Positions 53,854-61,176 of a stretch of 64,000 nt of DNA are shown piece after piece. Every line of letters begins with the position of its first letter. Position 1 is the first letter of the stretch. Both the position numbers and the translations under genes were made by a program. The DNA is from an uncultured Kordia sp. (GTDB taxonomy: Bacteria; Bacteroidota; Bacteroidia; Flavobacteriales; Flavobacteriaceae), in the NCBI RefSeq assembly GCF_947489565.1, contig NZ_CANLEA010000006.1:245719-309718 (forward strand). Reading direction: 5' to 3'. A model generated the notes under the pieces. It was not told the origin of the DNA and did no database searches. It saw nothing but the letters and a program-made list of their open reading frames with translations.

Positions 53854-54057
53854 TTATTTGTGTTGTGGTTCCGAGCAAGTATCAAACTGATCTGGAGTTT
53901 TTCCGCAGAATCCACAAGCGTCTCCATCTTTATTTAACATTGGGTTTTGACTTGCGCAAGTTCCTGCAAACTTTCCATCTTTCTTTGCCCAAATTTTAAT
54001 TGCAATTCCTGCAACACTGAGTAATAATAAGCCAACTGTTAATAATGCAAGTTTCAT
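53854..54057 (-). CDS. Small single-pass membrane protein with cysteine-rich tail
   Basis: 67 residues. One N-terminal TM helix or uncleaved signal (LALLTVGLLLLSVAGIAIKIWA), then a soluble tail with four cysteines (GTCASQN, DACGFCGK, DTCSEPQ). The CGFCG arrangement could bind a metal or form disulfides. It is 26 bp upstream of the GT2 gene on the same strand and is probably the first gene of that operon. Similar short ORFs are common in flavobacteria without a known role. Confidence 0.7.
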   Translation of the reverse strand: MKLALLTVGLLLLSVAGIAIKIWAKKDGKFAGTCASQNPMLNKDGDACGFCGKTPDQFDTCSEPQHK

Positions 54058-54385
54058 TTGTGTGTTTTTATTTTATAAATTCAATCGAATAGAATTAGCT
54101 ACAATCAATCTCTATATATCTTAAAAGATTGTGATGGTAGATTTTATACGATGTAAATTATGATAAATCTTATGCAAAGATACGGTTTTTTGTAAGATTG
54201 ATAAATGTCAATATTCAAATTAAATATTAACAATTTTGAAAAATTAAAACGAAGGCTTGCAAGTGATAAATAAAGGTGAGACGAAAAATAGCAAGGTTTT
54301 AGTGACTTAGTTGTTAGTAAGTTAAGAAGCGTTGTAAGACTTTTTTTTCTAAATTGAAGATACTAATCAATAAAACATATACATT
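54058..54385. other. Divergent promoter region, no gene seen
   Basis: 328 bp of AT-rich DNA between the small cysteine-rich membrane protein (-) and aqpZ (+). I see no repeat, RNA gene or ORF that I can support; it presumably carries both promoters. Confidence 0.4.
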
Positions 54386-55066
54386 ATGAAGAAGTATTTT
54401 GCAGAGATTTTTGGAACATTCTGGCTTGTATTTGGCGGTTGTGGAAGCGCAATTTTTGCCGCAGGATATCCAAATGTTGGTATTGGCTTTGTAGGAGTTT
54501 CGTTAGCTTTTGGTCTTACAGTACTCACCATGGCGTATGCCGTAGGGCATATTTCGGGAGGACATTTTAATCCAGCAGTTTCCTTAGGACTTTGGGCTGG
54601 AGGAAAGTTTTCTGGGAAAGATTTACCAGGTTATATTATTTCCCAACTCGTTGGAGCCATTCTTGCCGCAGGTGCCTTGTATTTAATTCTTACAGGTTCT
54701 GATAAAGAAATTGGAGGTTTTGCCGCCAACGGATATGATAATTTGTCGCCAGATAACTATTCCATGATGTCCGCTTTTATTGCTGAATTTTTACTTACGG
54801 CTTTTTTCTTATTGGTCATTTTAGGAAGTACGAATGAAAGAGCTCCAAAAGGATTTGCGCCAATTGCGATTGGTTTGTGTTTAACGCTGATTCACTTAAT
54901 TAGTATTCCAATTACAAACACTTCGGTGAATCCGGCACGTTCTACGAGTCAAGCATTATTTGCTGGAGGCGATTATTTACCACAAACGTGGCTGTTTTGG
55001 GTAGCACCAATTTTAGGAGCTATTGTAGCTGGATTTATTCATAAAGCATTGTTTGATAAAGAATAA
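54386..55066 (+). CDS. aqpZ: Aquaporin Z-type water channel
   Basis: 226 residues, six TM helices with the two half-helix NPA motifs: [11 protein letters not shown] (about residue 62) and [16 protein letters not shown] (about 186). The His two residues before the first NPA-like block and Arg after the second (NPAR) match the selectivity filter of the water-specific AqpZ type; the motif SVNPARS is typical. Monocistronic, with a strong terminator 28 bp after the stop. Confidence 0.93.
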   Translation: MKKYFAEIFGTFWLVFGGCGSAIFAAGYPNVGIGFVGVSLAFGLTVLTMAYAVGHISGGHFNPAVSLGLWAGGKFSGKDLPGYIISQLVGAILAAGALYLILTGSDKEIGGFAANGYDNLSPDNYSMMSAFIAEFLLTAFFLLVILGSTNERAPKGFAPIAIGLCLTLIHLISIPITNTSVNPARSTSQALFAGGDYLPQTWLFWVAPILGAIVAGFIHKALFDKE

Positions 55067-55090
55067 ATACAAAATATATAAGATAAAGTT

Positions 55091-55124
55091 AAAGTCCTGT
55101 TTTTCCCATGAAACAGGATTTTTT
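55091..55124 (+). terminator. Terminator of aqpZ
   Basis: Stem TCCTGTTT/AAACAGGA (55095-55102, 55111-55118), loop of 8, followed by a run of six T. Confidence 0.88.
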
Positions 55125-55174
55125 ATGGCATAATTATTCCTATCTTGTAATGAATTTGATGAAAAAGAAACGCT

Positions 55175-55693
55175 ATGAAATATTTAGGAACACTTTGTTT
55201 ATTGCTCGTATTTGTGTCTTGTTCGACACCAAAAGCAATGTTTGATTATGACCGAAACACCAATTTTGCTAAATATAAAACCTATAATTATTTTCCAGAA
55301 GTTGAAACGGGTTTGAGCAAGCTGAATGATAAACGTTTATTTCGCTTAACAGATTCCATTATGCAATCGCGCGGTTTTATAAAAACTGCGACTCCAGATT
55401 TTTATATTAATATTGAAACGGCCGCTTTTGAACCAGATAGAAATGCTGGAGTTGGCGTAGGTGTTGGCGGTGGTGGACGCAATGCTGGCGGCGGTGTTAC
55501 CATTGGATTGCCAATTAATTCAAAACGAAATCAGGAAGTAGTAATTGATCTGGTCGATGTCCGAGAAGACCAACTATTTTGGCAAGCAATTGTAGAAGGA
55601 TATTTTAAAGAAGAAGCTACACCAAAAGAACGCGACGCGTATTTTAAAGCTATTTTATTAAAAGCTTTTGAGAAATATCCGCCTAAGAAGTAG
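55175..55693 (+). CDS. DUF4136 lipoprotein
   Basis: 172 residues. Lipobox LVFVSC (Cys about 17). The mature start FDYDRNTNFAKYKTYNYFP and the C-terminal QEVVIDLVDVREDQLFWQAIVEGYF...ILLKAFEKYPPK match the DUF4136 pattern; between them lies a glycine-rich linker (VGVGVGGGGRNAGGG). Members are outer- or inner-membrane lipoproteins of unknown function. No partner gene is visible. Confidence 0.82.
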   Translation: MKYLGTLCLLLVFVSCSTPKAMFDYDRNTNFAKYKTYNYFPEVETGLSKLNDKRLFRLTDSIMQSRGFIKTATPDFYINIETAAFEPDRNAGVGVGVGGGGRNAGGGVTIGLPINSKRNQEVVIDLVDVREDQLFWQAIVEGYFKEEATPKERDAYFKAILLKAFEKYPPKK

Positions 55694-55707
55694 ATGTGGT
55701 TTTTTTG

Positions 55708-55842
55708 AATTTTAAATGCTAAATGCTAAATGCTAAACGTTGAATTTTAAATTGATTCCTAGCTAAACAAATCAACAAATCAACAAAAAAACATATTTTT
55801 AAGACCCAAGACCCAAGACCCAAGACCCAAGACCCAAGACCC
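55708..55842. repeat. Heptamer/octamer mosaic ending in an AAGACCC array
   Basis: In order: TTTTAAATGCT with three AAATGCT heptamers and AAACGTT, GAATTTT, AAATTGA (all 7-bp steps), two AACAAATC octamers, AACATATTTTTAA, then six perfect 7-bp AAGACCC units (55801-55842). The array ends 3 bp from the stop of the response regulator gene. Confidence 0.88.
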
Positions 55843-55845
55843 AAA

Positions 55846-56523
55846 TCACTTCCCATTCGTTCGTAACAAAGGAATATCGATCAATTGATTTTGCAATACA
55901 TAAACAACCAATCCTGCTACATTTCTACACTCTAATTTAGATAACAGATTATTGCGATGTCCGTCAACCGTTCTGGCACTGATAAATAGTTTTTCGGCAA
56001 TCTCTGGAGCTGTATATTGTTCGCAAATCAGTTTTAAAACTTCTTTCTCTCTATTCGTTAATTCTACTGAAAACTGTGCTTTCGGTTTTTTCTTTGAGAT
56101 GATATTTTCTCGAATAATAGCCAAGACTTCATCATTATAATAAAATCCTTTTTTATGCACTTCTTCAATCGTTTCTACCACTTCTTCGGGTTGTGAGTTT
56201 TTAGGCAAATACGCTACTGCTGACAATTCAATCATATTAATAATAAAGGCTCTGCTAAAATGTGTAGAAATCACAATGATTTTTAATTTCGGATATTTCT
56301 TTTGGATGAGTTTTGCCGCTTCAATTCCGTTCATTTTAGGCATTTTCAAATCGAGCAATAAAATATCGGGTAATTGTTCGCTTGCGGCTAATTTTTCTAA
56401 TAAATCGACTCCGTTTTCAGCTTCCAAATCTACTTGAAGGTGTTCGTAGGCGTTTAATAGTAAACTCATTCCTTTTAGGAATAAAGCTTCGTCGTCGGCA
56501 ATGGCAATAGAAATGGTTCTCAT
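55846..56523 (-). CDS. LuxR/NarL-type response regulator of cassette 2
   Basis: 225 residues, the same length as the cassette 1 regulator. Receiver with DDE at 10-12 and phospho-acceptor Asp58 (LLLDLKMPKMNG), LuxR HTH LTNREKEVLKLICEQYTAPEIAEKLFISARTVDGHRNNLLSK (about 153-195). It lies 11 bp after the kinase gene. Probable targets are the divergent genes at 58847 and 59506, which share a promoter, and the cassette itself; inferred from position. Confidence 0.9.
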   Translation of the reverse strand: MRTISIAIADDEALFLKGMSLLLNAYEHLQVDLEAENGVDLLEKLAASEQLPDILLLDLKMPKMNGIEAAKLIQKKYPKLKIIVISTHFSRAFIINMIELSAVAYLPKNSQPEEVVETIEEVHKKGFYYNDEVLAIIRENIISKKKPKAQFSVELTNREKEVLKLICEQYTAPEIAEKLFISARTVDGHRNNLLSKLECRNVAGLVVYVLQNQLIDIPLLRTNGK

Positions 56524-56534
56524 GGTAAGTTGGA

Positions 56535-57350
56535 TTAAATTGTGTCAGATGGTATAGGAATTAAATCAATAACGACATTGGTGCCATTTTCAATAGATGA
56601 ATTCAGTGTGTAAGTTGCATTGATAATGCGCAGTCTACTTTCAATATTTTTCATTCCAAGACCTTTTTTATAGTTTTTTTGAGAACTGTCAAAACCAGTT
56701 CCATTATCTTCATAGTGTAATTTTATAGCTGTTTCTTCAGCAGATAAATGCATGTCAATTTCAGTAGCTTTCCCATGTCGAATAGAATTGTTAATGAGCT
56801 CTTGAATGACTCTAAAAAGATTCAATTCGATTAAAGAATTAGTGATCGGTTTTGTCTTTTCTGAAGTTGTAAAATCGATATGAACATCACCAGATTTATT
56901 ATAACTATATTGTAGCTCTCGAATCGTTTCAATCAACCCGAATTCTTCGAGCGTTGGCGGTAATAATTCATGCGAAATAAACCGGATTGAGTTTATAGTT
57001 GTATGAATCACGCTTTCTACTTCATTGGTAATGAGGTCAATTTCTTCATGCTTTTTACCATGTTTTTTCAATCGACAAATATTTAGAAAAATCACATTCA
57101 ACTTAGATCCAATTTCATCGTGTAAATCTCTAGCAATTCGGTTTCTTTCCTTTTCTTGCGTCAAAATGGTTGCATGCAATAATTCTTCCTGATGTTTATA
57201 ATCTAACTTCTGAATGCGCATCTGTTCTTTTAGGATTTTCTTTTGAGAATAATTCACAAAAAGGACAAATGCCATCGCAAAAGCAAGCATAATCAGAATA
57301 CCAATGACAATTAGTATTATAAAGTTGTTTTCTTGAAAAATACTTTCCAT
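56535..57350 (-). CDS. Sensor histidine kinase (HisKA_3/NarX-type) of cassette 2
   Basis: 271 residues. One TM helix (FIILIVIGILIMLAFAMAFVLFV, about 10-33), coiled coil, HisKA_3 motif ERNRIARDLHDEIG with His77, HATPase with N box (VIQELINNSIRHG), DNGTGFD and GLGMKNIESRL. The start overlaps the membrane protein gene by 34 bp. Same position of the phospho-His, same length of the membrane part and the same overlaps as 40021..40773, so the two arose by duplication of the whole cassette. Confidence 0.9.
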   Translation of the reverse strand: MESIFQENNFIILIVIGILIMLAFAMAFVLFVNYSQKKILKEQMRIQKLDYKHQEELLHATILTQEKERNRIARDLHDEIGSKLNVIFLNICRLKKHGKKHEEIDLITNEVESVIHTTINSIRFISHELLPPTLEEFGLIETIRELQYSYNKSGDVHIDFTTSEKTKPITNSLIELNLFRVIQELINNSIRHGKATEIDMHLSAEETAIKLHYEDNGTGFDSSQKNYKKGLGMKNIESRLRIINATYTLNSSIENGTNVVIDLIPIPSDTI

Positions 57351-57994
57351 AATCCTACTAAAATAAGTAAATGAAAAAGAACGTTTAACAGTGCATTAAA
57401 AATCCAAAAAATATCATACACTTGCGCATTCTCAAAATATACATTGCTACACATAAATATAAATAAACTTCCTGAATAATAAACAAGTATGGCAGAGTTG
57501 ATCAGTCGTAAACTTTTGGATATGACAGGAGAAAACTGTTGGTTTTCTACAAGATTATAAAAGTAAACAATGGCAAAACCGATGATAGTGAGTTGTACAA
57601 ATGTTTTTGAAAAACTATTGAATACAAAAATGCTTTGAATAGCTATAGAATTGTACACAATTAACAAACTTCCTAAAGTCAAAAAGTGCCAAAAGTATTT
57701 TCTGAAAAACACAGGTTTGTCTAATAAACTTCTATAGAAAAATGAAAATAAAATAAACTCGCCCAATGTGTATACATGTAAAAGTGGCAAGTTATTTTTA
57801 TATCCTAAAGCTGCAACAATTAGTACTAGAATTTCAATGATTACATTCCAAATTAGAAAGTAGGCTAATTGTTTAAAAGGTGTATTTAGTTTTTTCCAAA
57901 ATAGAAGACATAGCGCTACATTAATACAGAGACAAAACAATGCAATGTTTGCAGTATGAAAATAAATACTATTTAGTGTAACGCTAGAATCCAT
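57317..57994 (-). CDS. Seven-helix membrane protein of cassette 2
   Basis: 225 residues with about seven TM helices (IALFCLCINVALCLLFW, LAYFLIWNVIIEILVLIVAALG, LGEFILFSFFYRSLL, FLTLGSLLIVYNSIAI, and more). Start overlaps the upstream lipoprotein stop by one base (TAATGGATT, as in cassette 1, where the sequence is TAATGGATT as well) and the end overlaps the kinase by 34 bp. Counterpart of 39395..40051; sequence identity is low but topology and gene joints are the same. Confidence 0.75.
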   Translation of the reverse strand: MDSSVTLNSIYFHTANIALFCLCINVALCLLFWKKLNTPFKQLAYFLIWNVIIEILVLIVAALGYKNNLPLLHVYTLGEFILFSFFYRSLLDKPVFFRKYFWHFLTLGSLLIVYNSIAIQSIFVFNSFSKTFVQLTIIGFAIVYFYNLVENQQFSPVISKSLRLINSAILVYYSGSLFIFMCSNVYFENAQVYDIFWIFNALLNVLFHLLILVGLWKVFFKKTTL

Positions 57995-58548
57995 TAGTGA
58001 ATAGGTTCATTTGTTGTAGGTGGATATTCCAATGTAGGAATTTTTTTTGGACAACCATTTGGGCAAGGTCGTGTAAAATCGAAATAAGTATGTGATAAAG
58101 TTCCATTTTTATCGATAGATTCAATTACAAACATGATTTCGGTTACAAATTCTCCTTTAATTGTTTTTCCATCCTCTTTCTTTGGTCGTATAGCATTCAT
58201 TACAAATAATTTGTCGCTACATTCTACTTTACGATGTGCCAAGACTTCTAAGAGCATATCAAAATCTACTTCCGAGCCATAATTTAGTTTATCTGCCATA
58301 TCTGGAAAAGCGCCTGGAGCATCTTTTGCTAGTGTATCTCTAACATTATCAATATAAGTTTTATACTTGCGAAGTCCACTTTCGGCTTCTTCATTTCCTA
58401 GTTTATGTGATTCATATGCTGTACTGTCTGTACAAAGGTTCCAATTGACAACTCTTGAATTTGTCAGTTCTGGTTTTTCTTGTTTACATGCTACAAAAGA
58501 GCTACATATAATTGCAATAAAAGCTGCGTATTTACTAATTGTTTTCAT
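57994..58548 (-). CDS. Lipoprotein coupled to sensor cassette 2
   Basis: 184 residues with lipobox SSFVAC (Cys about 21). The mature part has a helical first half (AESGLRKYKTYIDNVRDTLAKD) and a C-terminal half with three cysteines (RKVECSD, TRPCPNGCPK) and strands VTEIMFVIESIDKNGTLSHTYFDF. I do not recognise the family. Its position in the operon equals that of the 38727 protein in cassette 1, so it may be a ligand-binding or accessory component that reports to the membrane protein and kinase. Confidence 0.68.
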   Translation of the reverse strand: MKTISKYAAFIAIICSSFVACKQEKPELTNSRVVNWNLCTDSTAYESHKLGNEEAESGLRKYKTYIDNVRDTLAKDAPGAFPDMADKLNYGSEVDFDMLLEVLAHRKVECSDKLFVMNAIRPKKEDGKTIKGEFVTEIMFVIESIDKNGTLSHTYFDFTRPCPNGCPKKIPTLEYPPTTNEPIH

Positions 58549-58707
58549 AATGATTGGTTTAAGGGTTTATCCGTTTTCAAGTTGAAGATACTGTATAAAC
58601 TTCCAATAAAAATGCTTCTCAACTCAAAACAGGTTGAATTACCTAGTAAATGCCGTTGAATCACCTATAGGTAAAACATTGGGGAAACAGACCGCATAAA
58701 ATGTAGG

Positions 58708-58786
58708 TTCAGCCTAATTTTAAAAATTGCGCTAATGTACTCTTACACAGGTTTTTAAATCTTTTGACATTTGTACCAACAAGATC
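58708..58786 (+). promoter_or_regulatory. Promoter element shared with the lectin gene, copy 1
   Basis: TTCAGCCT, then CTCTTAC 24 bp on, then after exactly 19 bp GACATTTGTA. The same three blocks with the same spacings are found at 59322-59389; 29 of the first 39 bases are identical. GACATTTGTA resembles the Bacteroidota -7 box (TAnnTTTG). Confidence 0.6.
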
Positions 58787-58846
58787 GCAATGGAGTGCAG
58801 AACCCATTTAAAAAAACGCAGTATTAATCAATTTAAACTATATATT

Positions 58847-59224
58847 ATGAGTAATCAAGTAGAAGAAAAAGTATTAAACAAAGTTGCAGAAAGTGCAAAT
58901 GCTGTAGCAGCAAAGAGTGGTAACGGAACAGCTGGAAAAGCGGAAGGCAACATTAAATTTACAATGGAAGCGTATGAGTTTCAAGGGAAACTTCATATTA
59001 GAACTACATCAAGCAAAGTTCCTTTAAAGTTATATGCTCAAATATACCTTAATGGATTTCCATCAAACCCAAATACAGGATATACAAAAGATCATCAAAT
59101 TAAAAAATCGCATGATGTTTGGAATACTGGACTAGATTGGGGAATGGGATATGGATGTGCTTTAATTATAGACACGTATGATAGTCCGTATACATACGAA
59201 TATGTTTGTAAGTATACTACCTAA
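58847..59224 (+). CDS. Small soluble protein of unknown function, co-regulated with the lectin
   Basis: 125 residues from ATG at 58847 (MSNQVEEKVLN), which follows an AT-rich leader; the upstream ATG at 58790 lies inside the shared promoter region and is rejected. An N-terminal helix rich in Ala (residues 1-30) precedes a beta domain with aromatic residues (KFTMEAYEFQGKLHIRT, LKLYAQIYLNGFPS, SHDVWNTGLDWGMGYGCALIIDTYDS) and two cysteines (GYGCAL, YVCKYTT). No signal peptide. I do not recognise a family; the small aromatic-rich beta fold next to a lectin makes a lectin-like or toxin-like role thinkable, but this is a guess. Confidence 0.6.
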   Translation: MSNQVEEKVLNKVAESANAVAAKSGNGTAGKAEGNIKFTMEAYEFQGKLHIRTTSSKVPLKLYAQIYLNGFPSNPNTGYTKDHQIKKSHDVWNTGLDWGMGYGCALIIDTYDSPYTYEYVCKYTT

Positions 59225-59248
59225 TCGATTGTAATAAGTTCATTTTAC

Positions 59249-59276
59249 AAAAACCTCTTAGCAATAAGAGGTTTTT
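59249..59276 (+). terminator. Terminator after the 58847 gene
   Basis: Perfect 12-bp stem (AAAAACCTCTTA/TAAGAGGTTTTT, 59249-59260 and 59265-59276), GCAA loop, T run. It separates the gene from the lectin unit, so the shared regulation must come from the duplicated promoter. Confidence 0.9.
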
Positions 59277-59321
59277 TTATTTGATATATCCATAAAAACA
59301 GAAAAGAAAAATACCAAGTAG

Positions 59322-59396
59322 TTCAGCCTGATTTTTCAAAATAGGCTCATTCCCTCTTACGGTGAATATCAATATTATAGACATTTGTAACAGATC
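59322..59396 (+). promoter_or_regulatory. Promoter element shared with the 58847 gene, copy 2
   Basis: TTCAGCCT, CTCTTAC and GACATTTGTA at the same spacings as in 58708-58786, followed by CAGATC. Places a transcription start near 59397, giving a 5' leader of about 110 bases for the lectin mRNA that contains leader copy C. Confidence 0.6.
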
Positions 59397-59410
59397 AAAA
59401 TATAAAATTC

Positions 59411-59479
59411 GATTGAGTAGCTACCGAAATATTTTGAACCAACAGGCGAAACCGAAAAGCCTTTATAAATAGAGTAGGA
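59411..59479 (+). promoter_or_regulatory. Shared leader element, copy C
   Basis: GATTGAGTAGC, a 30-base spacer, CCGAAAAGCC, then AGAGTAGGA, ending 26 bp before the lectin ATG. Ordered blocks as in copies A and B. Confidence 0.5.
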
Positions 59480-59505
59480 CATTAACCATTTTAAAAATAA
59501 AAATC

Positions 59506-59850
59506 ATGTCAACATACAAATTAGATTTTAGAGCAGGACCAATTTGGAACAACGAAGAAGCACCAGCAATTGCAGAACATATTGCAGCAGCACGTCAAGG
59601 AAAGTGGAACGGCAACTGGACAACAGTAGTTCCAAGTAAAATGAGCGTAGTAGGATTAGAGTTATCTACCGAAAGTACTGGAAGTAATGAGTTTGTAACC
59701 GATGTATTAGCAGGACCATTATTTAGCAATGATGAAGCTCAAAAGTTTGGACCAGCGATTGCAGCTTCTTACGGAGGTGAATTTACGGGACAATGGACAA
59801 CGATCAAGTCTGGAGTTATGAGTGTAATTCAAGTACGATTCAAATATTAA
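59506..59850 (+). CDS. Mannan-binding lectin, MVL (Microcystis viridis lectin) homologue
   Basis: 114 residues made of two homologous halves of about 54 residues. The signature parts are AGPIWNNEEAP...HIAAARQGKWNGNWTTVV...MSVV in the first half and DVLAGPLFSNDEAQKFGPAIAASYG, FTGQWTTI and VMSVIQV in the second. This is very close, by my recollection, to the cyanobacterial lectin MVL (113 residues), which binds the branched mannotetraose core of N-glycans and has one sugar site per repeat. The first-half Trp in IWNN is kept; the second half has Phe (LFSN) instead. No signal peptide, as in MVL. It has its own promoter and terminator, and lies beside the sensor cassette 2. Confidence 0.9.
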   Translation: MSTYKLDFRAGPIWNNEEAPAIAEHIAAARQGKWNGNWTTVVPSKMSVVGLELSTESTGSNEFVTDVLAGPLFSNDEAQKFGPAIAASYGGEFTGQWTTIKSGVMSVIQVRFKY

Positions 59851-59873
59851 TTTTTAGTGCTTACTAAACAGTG

Positions 59874-59902
59874 AAAAGGCGTCTCTTTTGGAGATGCTTT
59901 TT
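59874..59902 (+). terminator. Terminator of the lectin gene
   Basis: AAAAGGCGTCTC pairs with GAGATGCTTTTT over 12 bp with two G-T pairs, followed by T. Confidence 0.85.
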
Positions 59903-60011
59903 TAGTTTATAAATGAATGTAAAATTGACGAAACATTGTTTAAGTCAAATAATGTTTGTCTAAATAACATACCTTAAAGATTTTATTAACAACTACATAA
60001 CTATAAAAATC

Positions 60012-60050
60012 ATGTCGAAACTAAAAGATTTAAAGAAACCAAACATCTAA
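60012..60050 (+). CDS. Possible 12-residue mini-ORF
   Basis: ATG-TCG... encodes MSKLKDLKKPNI and stops. The bases before it (TATAAAAATCATGTC) resemble the lectin start (ATAAAAATCATGTC). The peptide looks like the first residues of flavobacterial leader peptides (MxxLKxLKK) and may be a remnant. No GG motif or core follows. Confidence 0.2.
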   Translation: MSKLKDLKKPNI

Positions 60051-60059
60051 AATCCTCTA

Positions 60060-60138
60060 AAAAGCGCGTCAGCGCAATCTAACAGCGAAGCGATACTAAT
60101 AATCTAACAGCGTTAGCGATCTAAAGATTAGCGATCTA
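60060..60138. repeat. AGCGAAGCGAT-type repeat modules
   Basis: Contains CTAACAGCGAAGCGATACTA, CTAACAGCGTTAGCGATCTA and AGATTAGCGATCTAACC in a row, the last reaching the murB stop codon. Related to modules at 137, 2704, 41461 and 63888. Confidence 0.6.
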
Positions 60139-61158
60139 ACCAATCACATTCACTTCCGCTTCAATTGCAATATTGAATTTCTCTAAAACAGTTTCTTGTA
60201 TTTTTTTAGATAAAGCAAGGATTTCTGCACCAGTTGCATTGTCATAATTCACTAAAACCAAAGCTTGATTTTTATGAACGCCTGCGTCTCCGAAACGTTT
60301 TCCTTTAAAACCACATTGTTCAATCAGCCAACCTGCAGGAACTTTAATTTCCGTATCAGACATTACATAATGTGGAACAGTTGAATGTTTGCTTTGTAAA
60401 ATTTCAAATGCAGCTTTTGGAATAACAGGATTCTTGAAGAAACTTCCGCTATTTCCAATTTCCTTTGGATCTGGAAGCTTTCGTTGACGAATAGCAATCA
60501 CGGCATCACTTACATCTTTAATGGTTGGATCTGTGATATTATTACTTTCCAATTCTTGCTGAATAGCTCCGTAAGAAGTATTCAATTTGTGTGATTTAGA
60601 AGTTAACTTAAATGCTACTGAAATGATAATATATTTTCCTTTTGCTTCATTCTTGAAGATTGAATTTCGGTAACCAAAATTACAATCTTCAAGAAAGAAC
60701 ATTTTTTCTTCTTGAGTTTCTATGTCAATGGCGCTACAGCCTACAAAAACATCTTTCAATTCCACACCATAGGCGCCAATATTCTGAATAGGTGAAGTTC
60801 CAACATTCCCAGGAATGAGCGATAAATTTTCAACACCTCCATAACCATTTTCAATACACCAAAGTACAAACTCATGCCAATTTTCACCAGCTTGAATGTT
60901 AACAATAACTTCACCTTGTGAATTTGGAGGGCCAATTACTTTTCCTTTAAAGTCGATATGTAAGACTGGAATGTCAATATCTTTAGTTATAAGCATATTG
61001 CTTCCGCCGCCAAGTATAAAATAATCAGAAAATTGTGATAACTGTAAAGCTTCAATCAATTCCTGCTTGTTGGAAACAGAAATAAAATATTTTGCCTTTG
61101 CGTCAATACCAAACGTATTGAATTTCTTTAAAGAAACATTATGTTGTATCGTAATCAA
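60136..61158 (-). CDS. murB: UDP-N-acetylenolpyruvoylglucosamine reductase
   Basis: 340 residues, type I MurB. FAD-binding motifs FILGGGSNML (about 46-55) and NLSLIPGNVGTSPIQNIGAYGVE, the GYRNSIFK tyrosine loop of type I enzymes, the catalytic serine in IGNSGSFFKNP and the C-terminal EAEVNVIG with the catalytic Glu. It reduces the enolpyruvyl group to give UDP-MurNAc in peptidoglycan synthesis. It ends 18 bp downstream of the aminotransferase on the same strand and may be co-transcribed. Confidence 0.96.
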   Translation of the reverse strand: MITIQHNVSLKKFNTFGIDAKAKYFISVSNKQELIEALQLSQFSDYFILGGGSNMLITKDIDIPVLHIDFKGKVIGPPNSQGEVIVNIQAGENWHEFVLWCIENGYGGVENLSLIPGNVGTSPIQNIGAYGVELKDVFVGCSAIDIETQEEKMFFLEDCNFGYRNSIFKNEAKGKYIIISVAFKLTSKSHKLNTSYGAIQQELESNNITDPTIKDVSDAVIAIRQRKLPDPKEIGNSGSFFKNPVIPKAAFEILQSKHSTVPHYVMSDTEIKVPAGWLIEQCGFKGKRFGDAGVHKNQALVLVNYDNATGAEILALSKKIQETVLEKFNIAIEAEVNVIG

Positions 61159-61176
61159 ATAGTCGTTTTTAAATAA

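Noticed and set aside
59411..59479. c-di-GMP or another known riboswitch in the lectin leader
   Set aside because: Some bases (ACAGGCGAAACC, GAAAAGCC) recall GEMM-type motifs, but the full conserved core is absent, and copies A and B do not support it.
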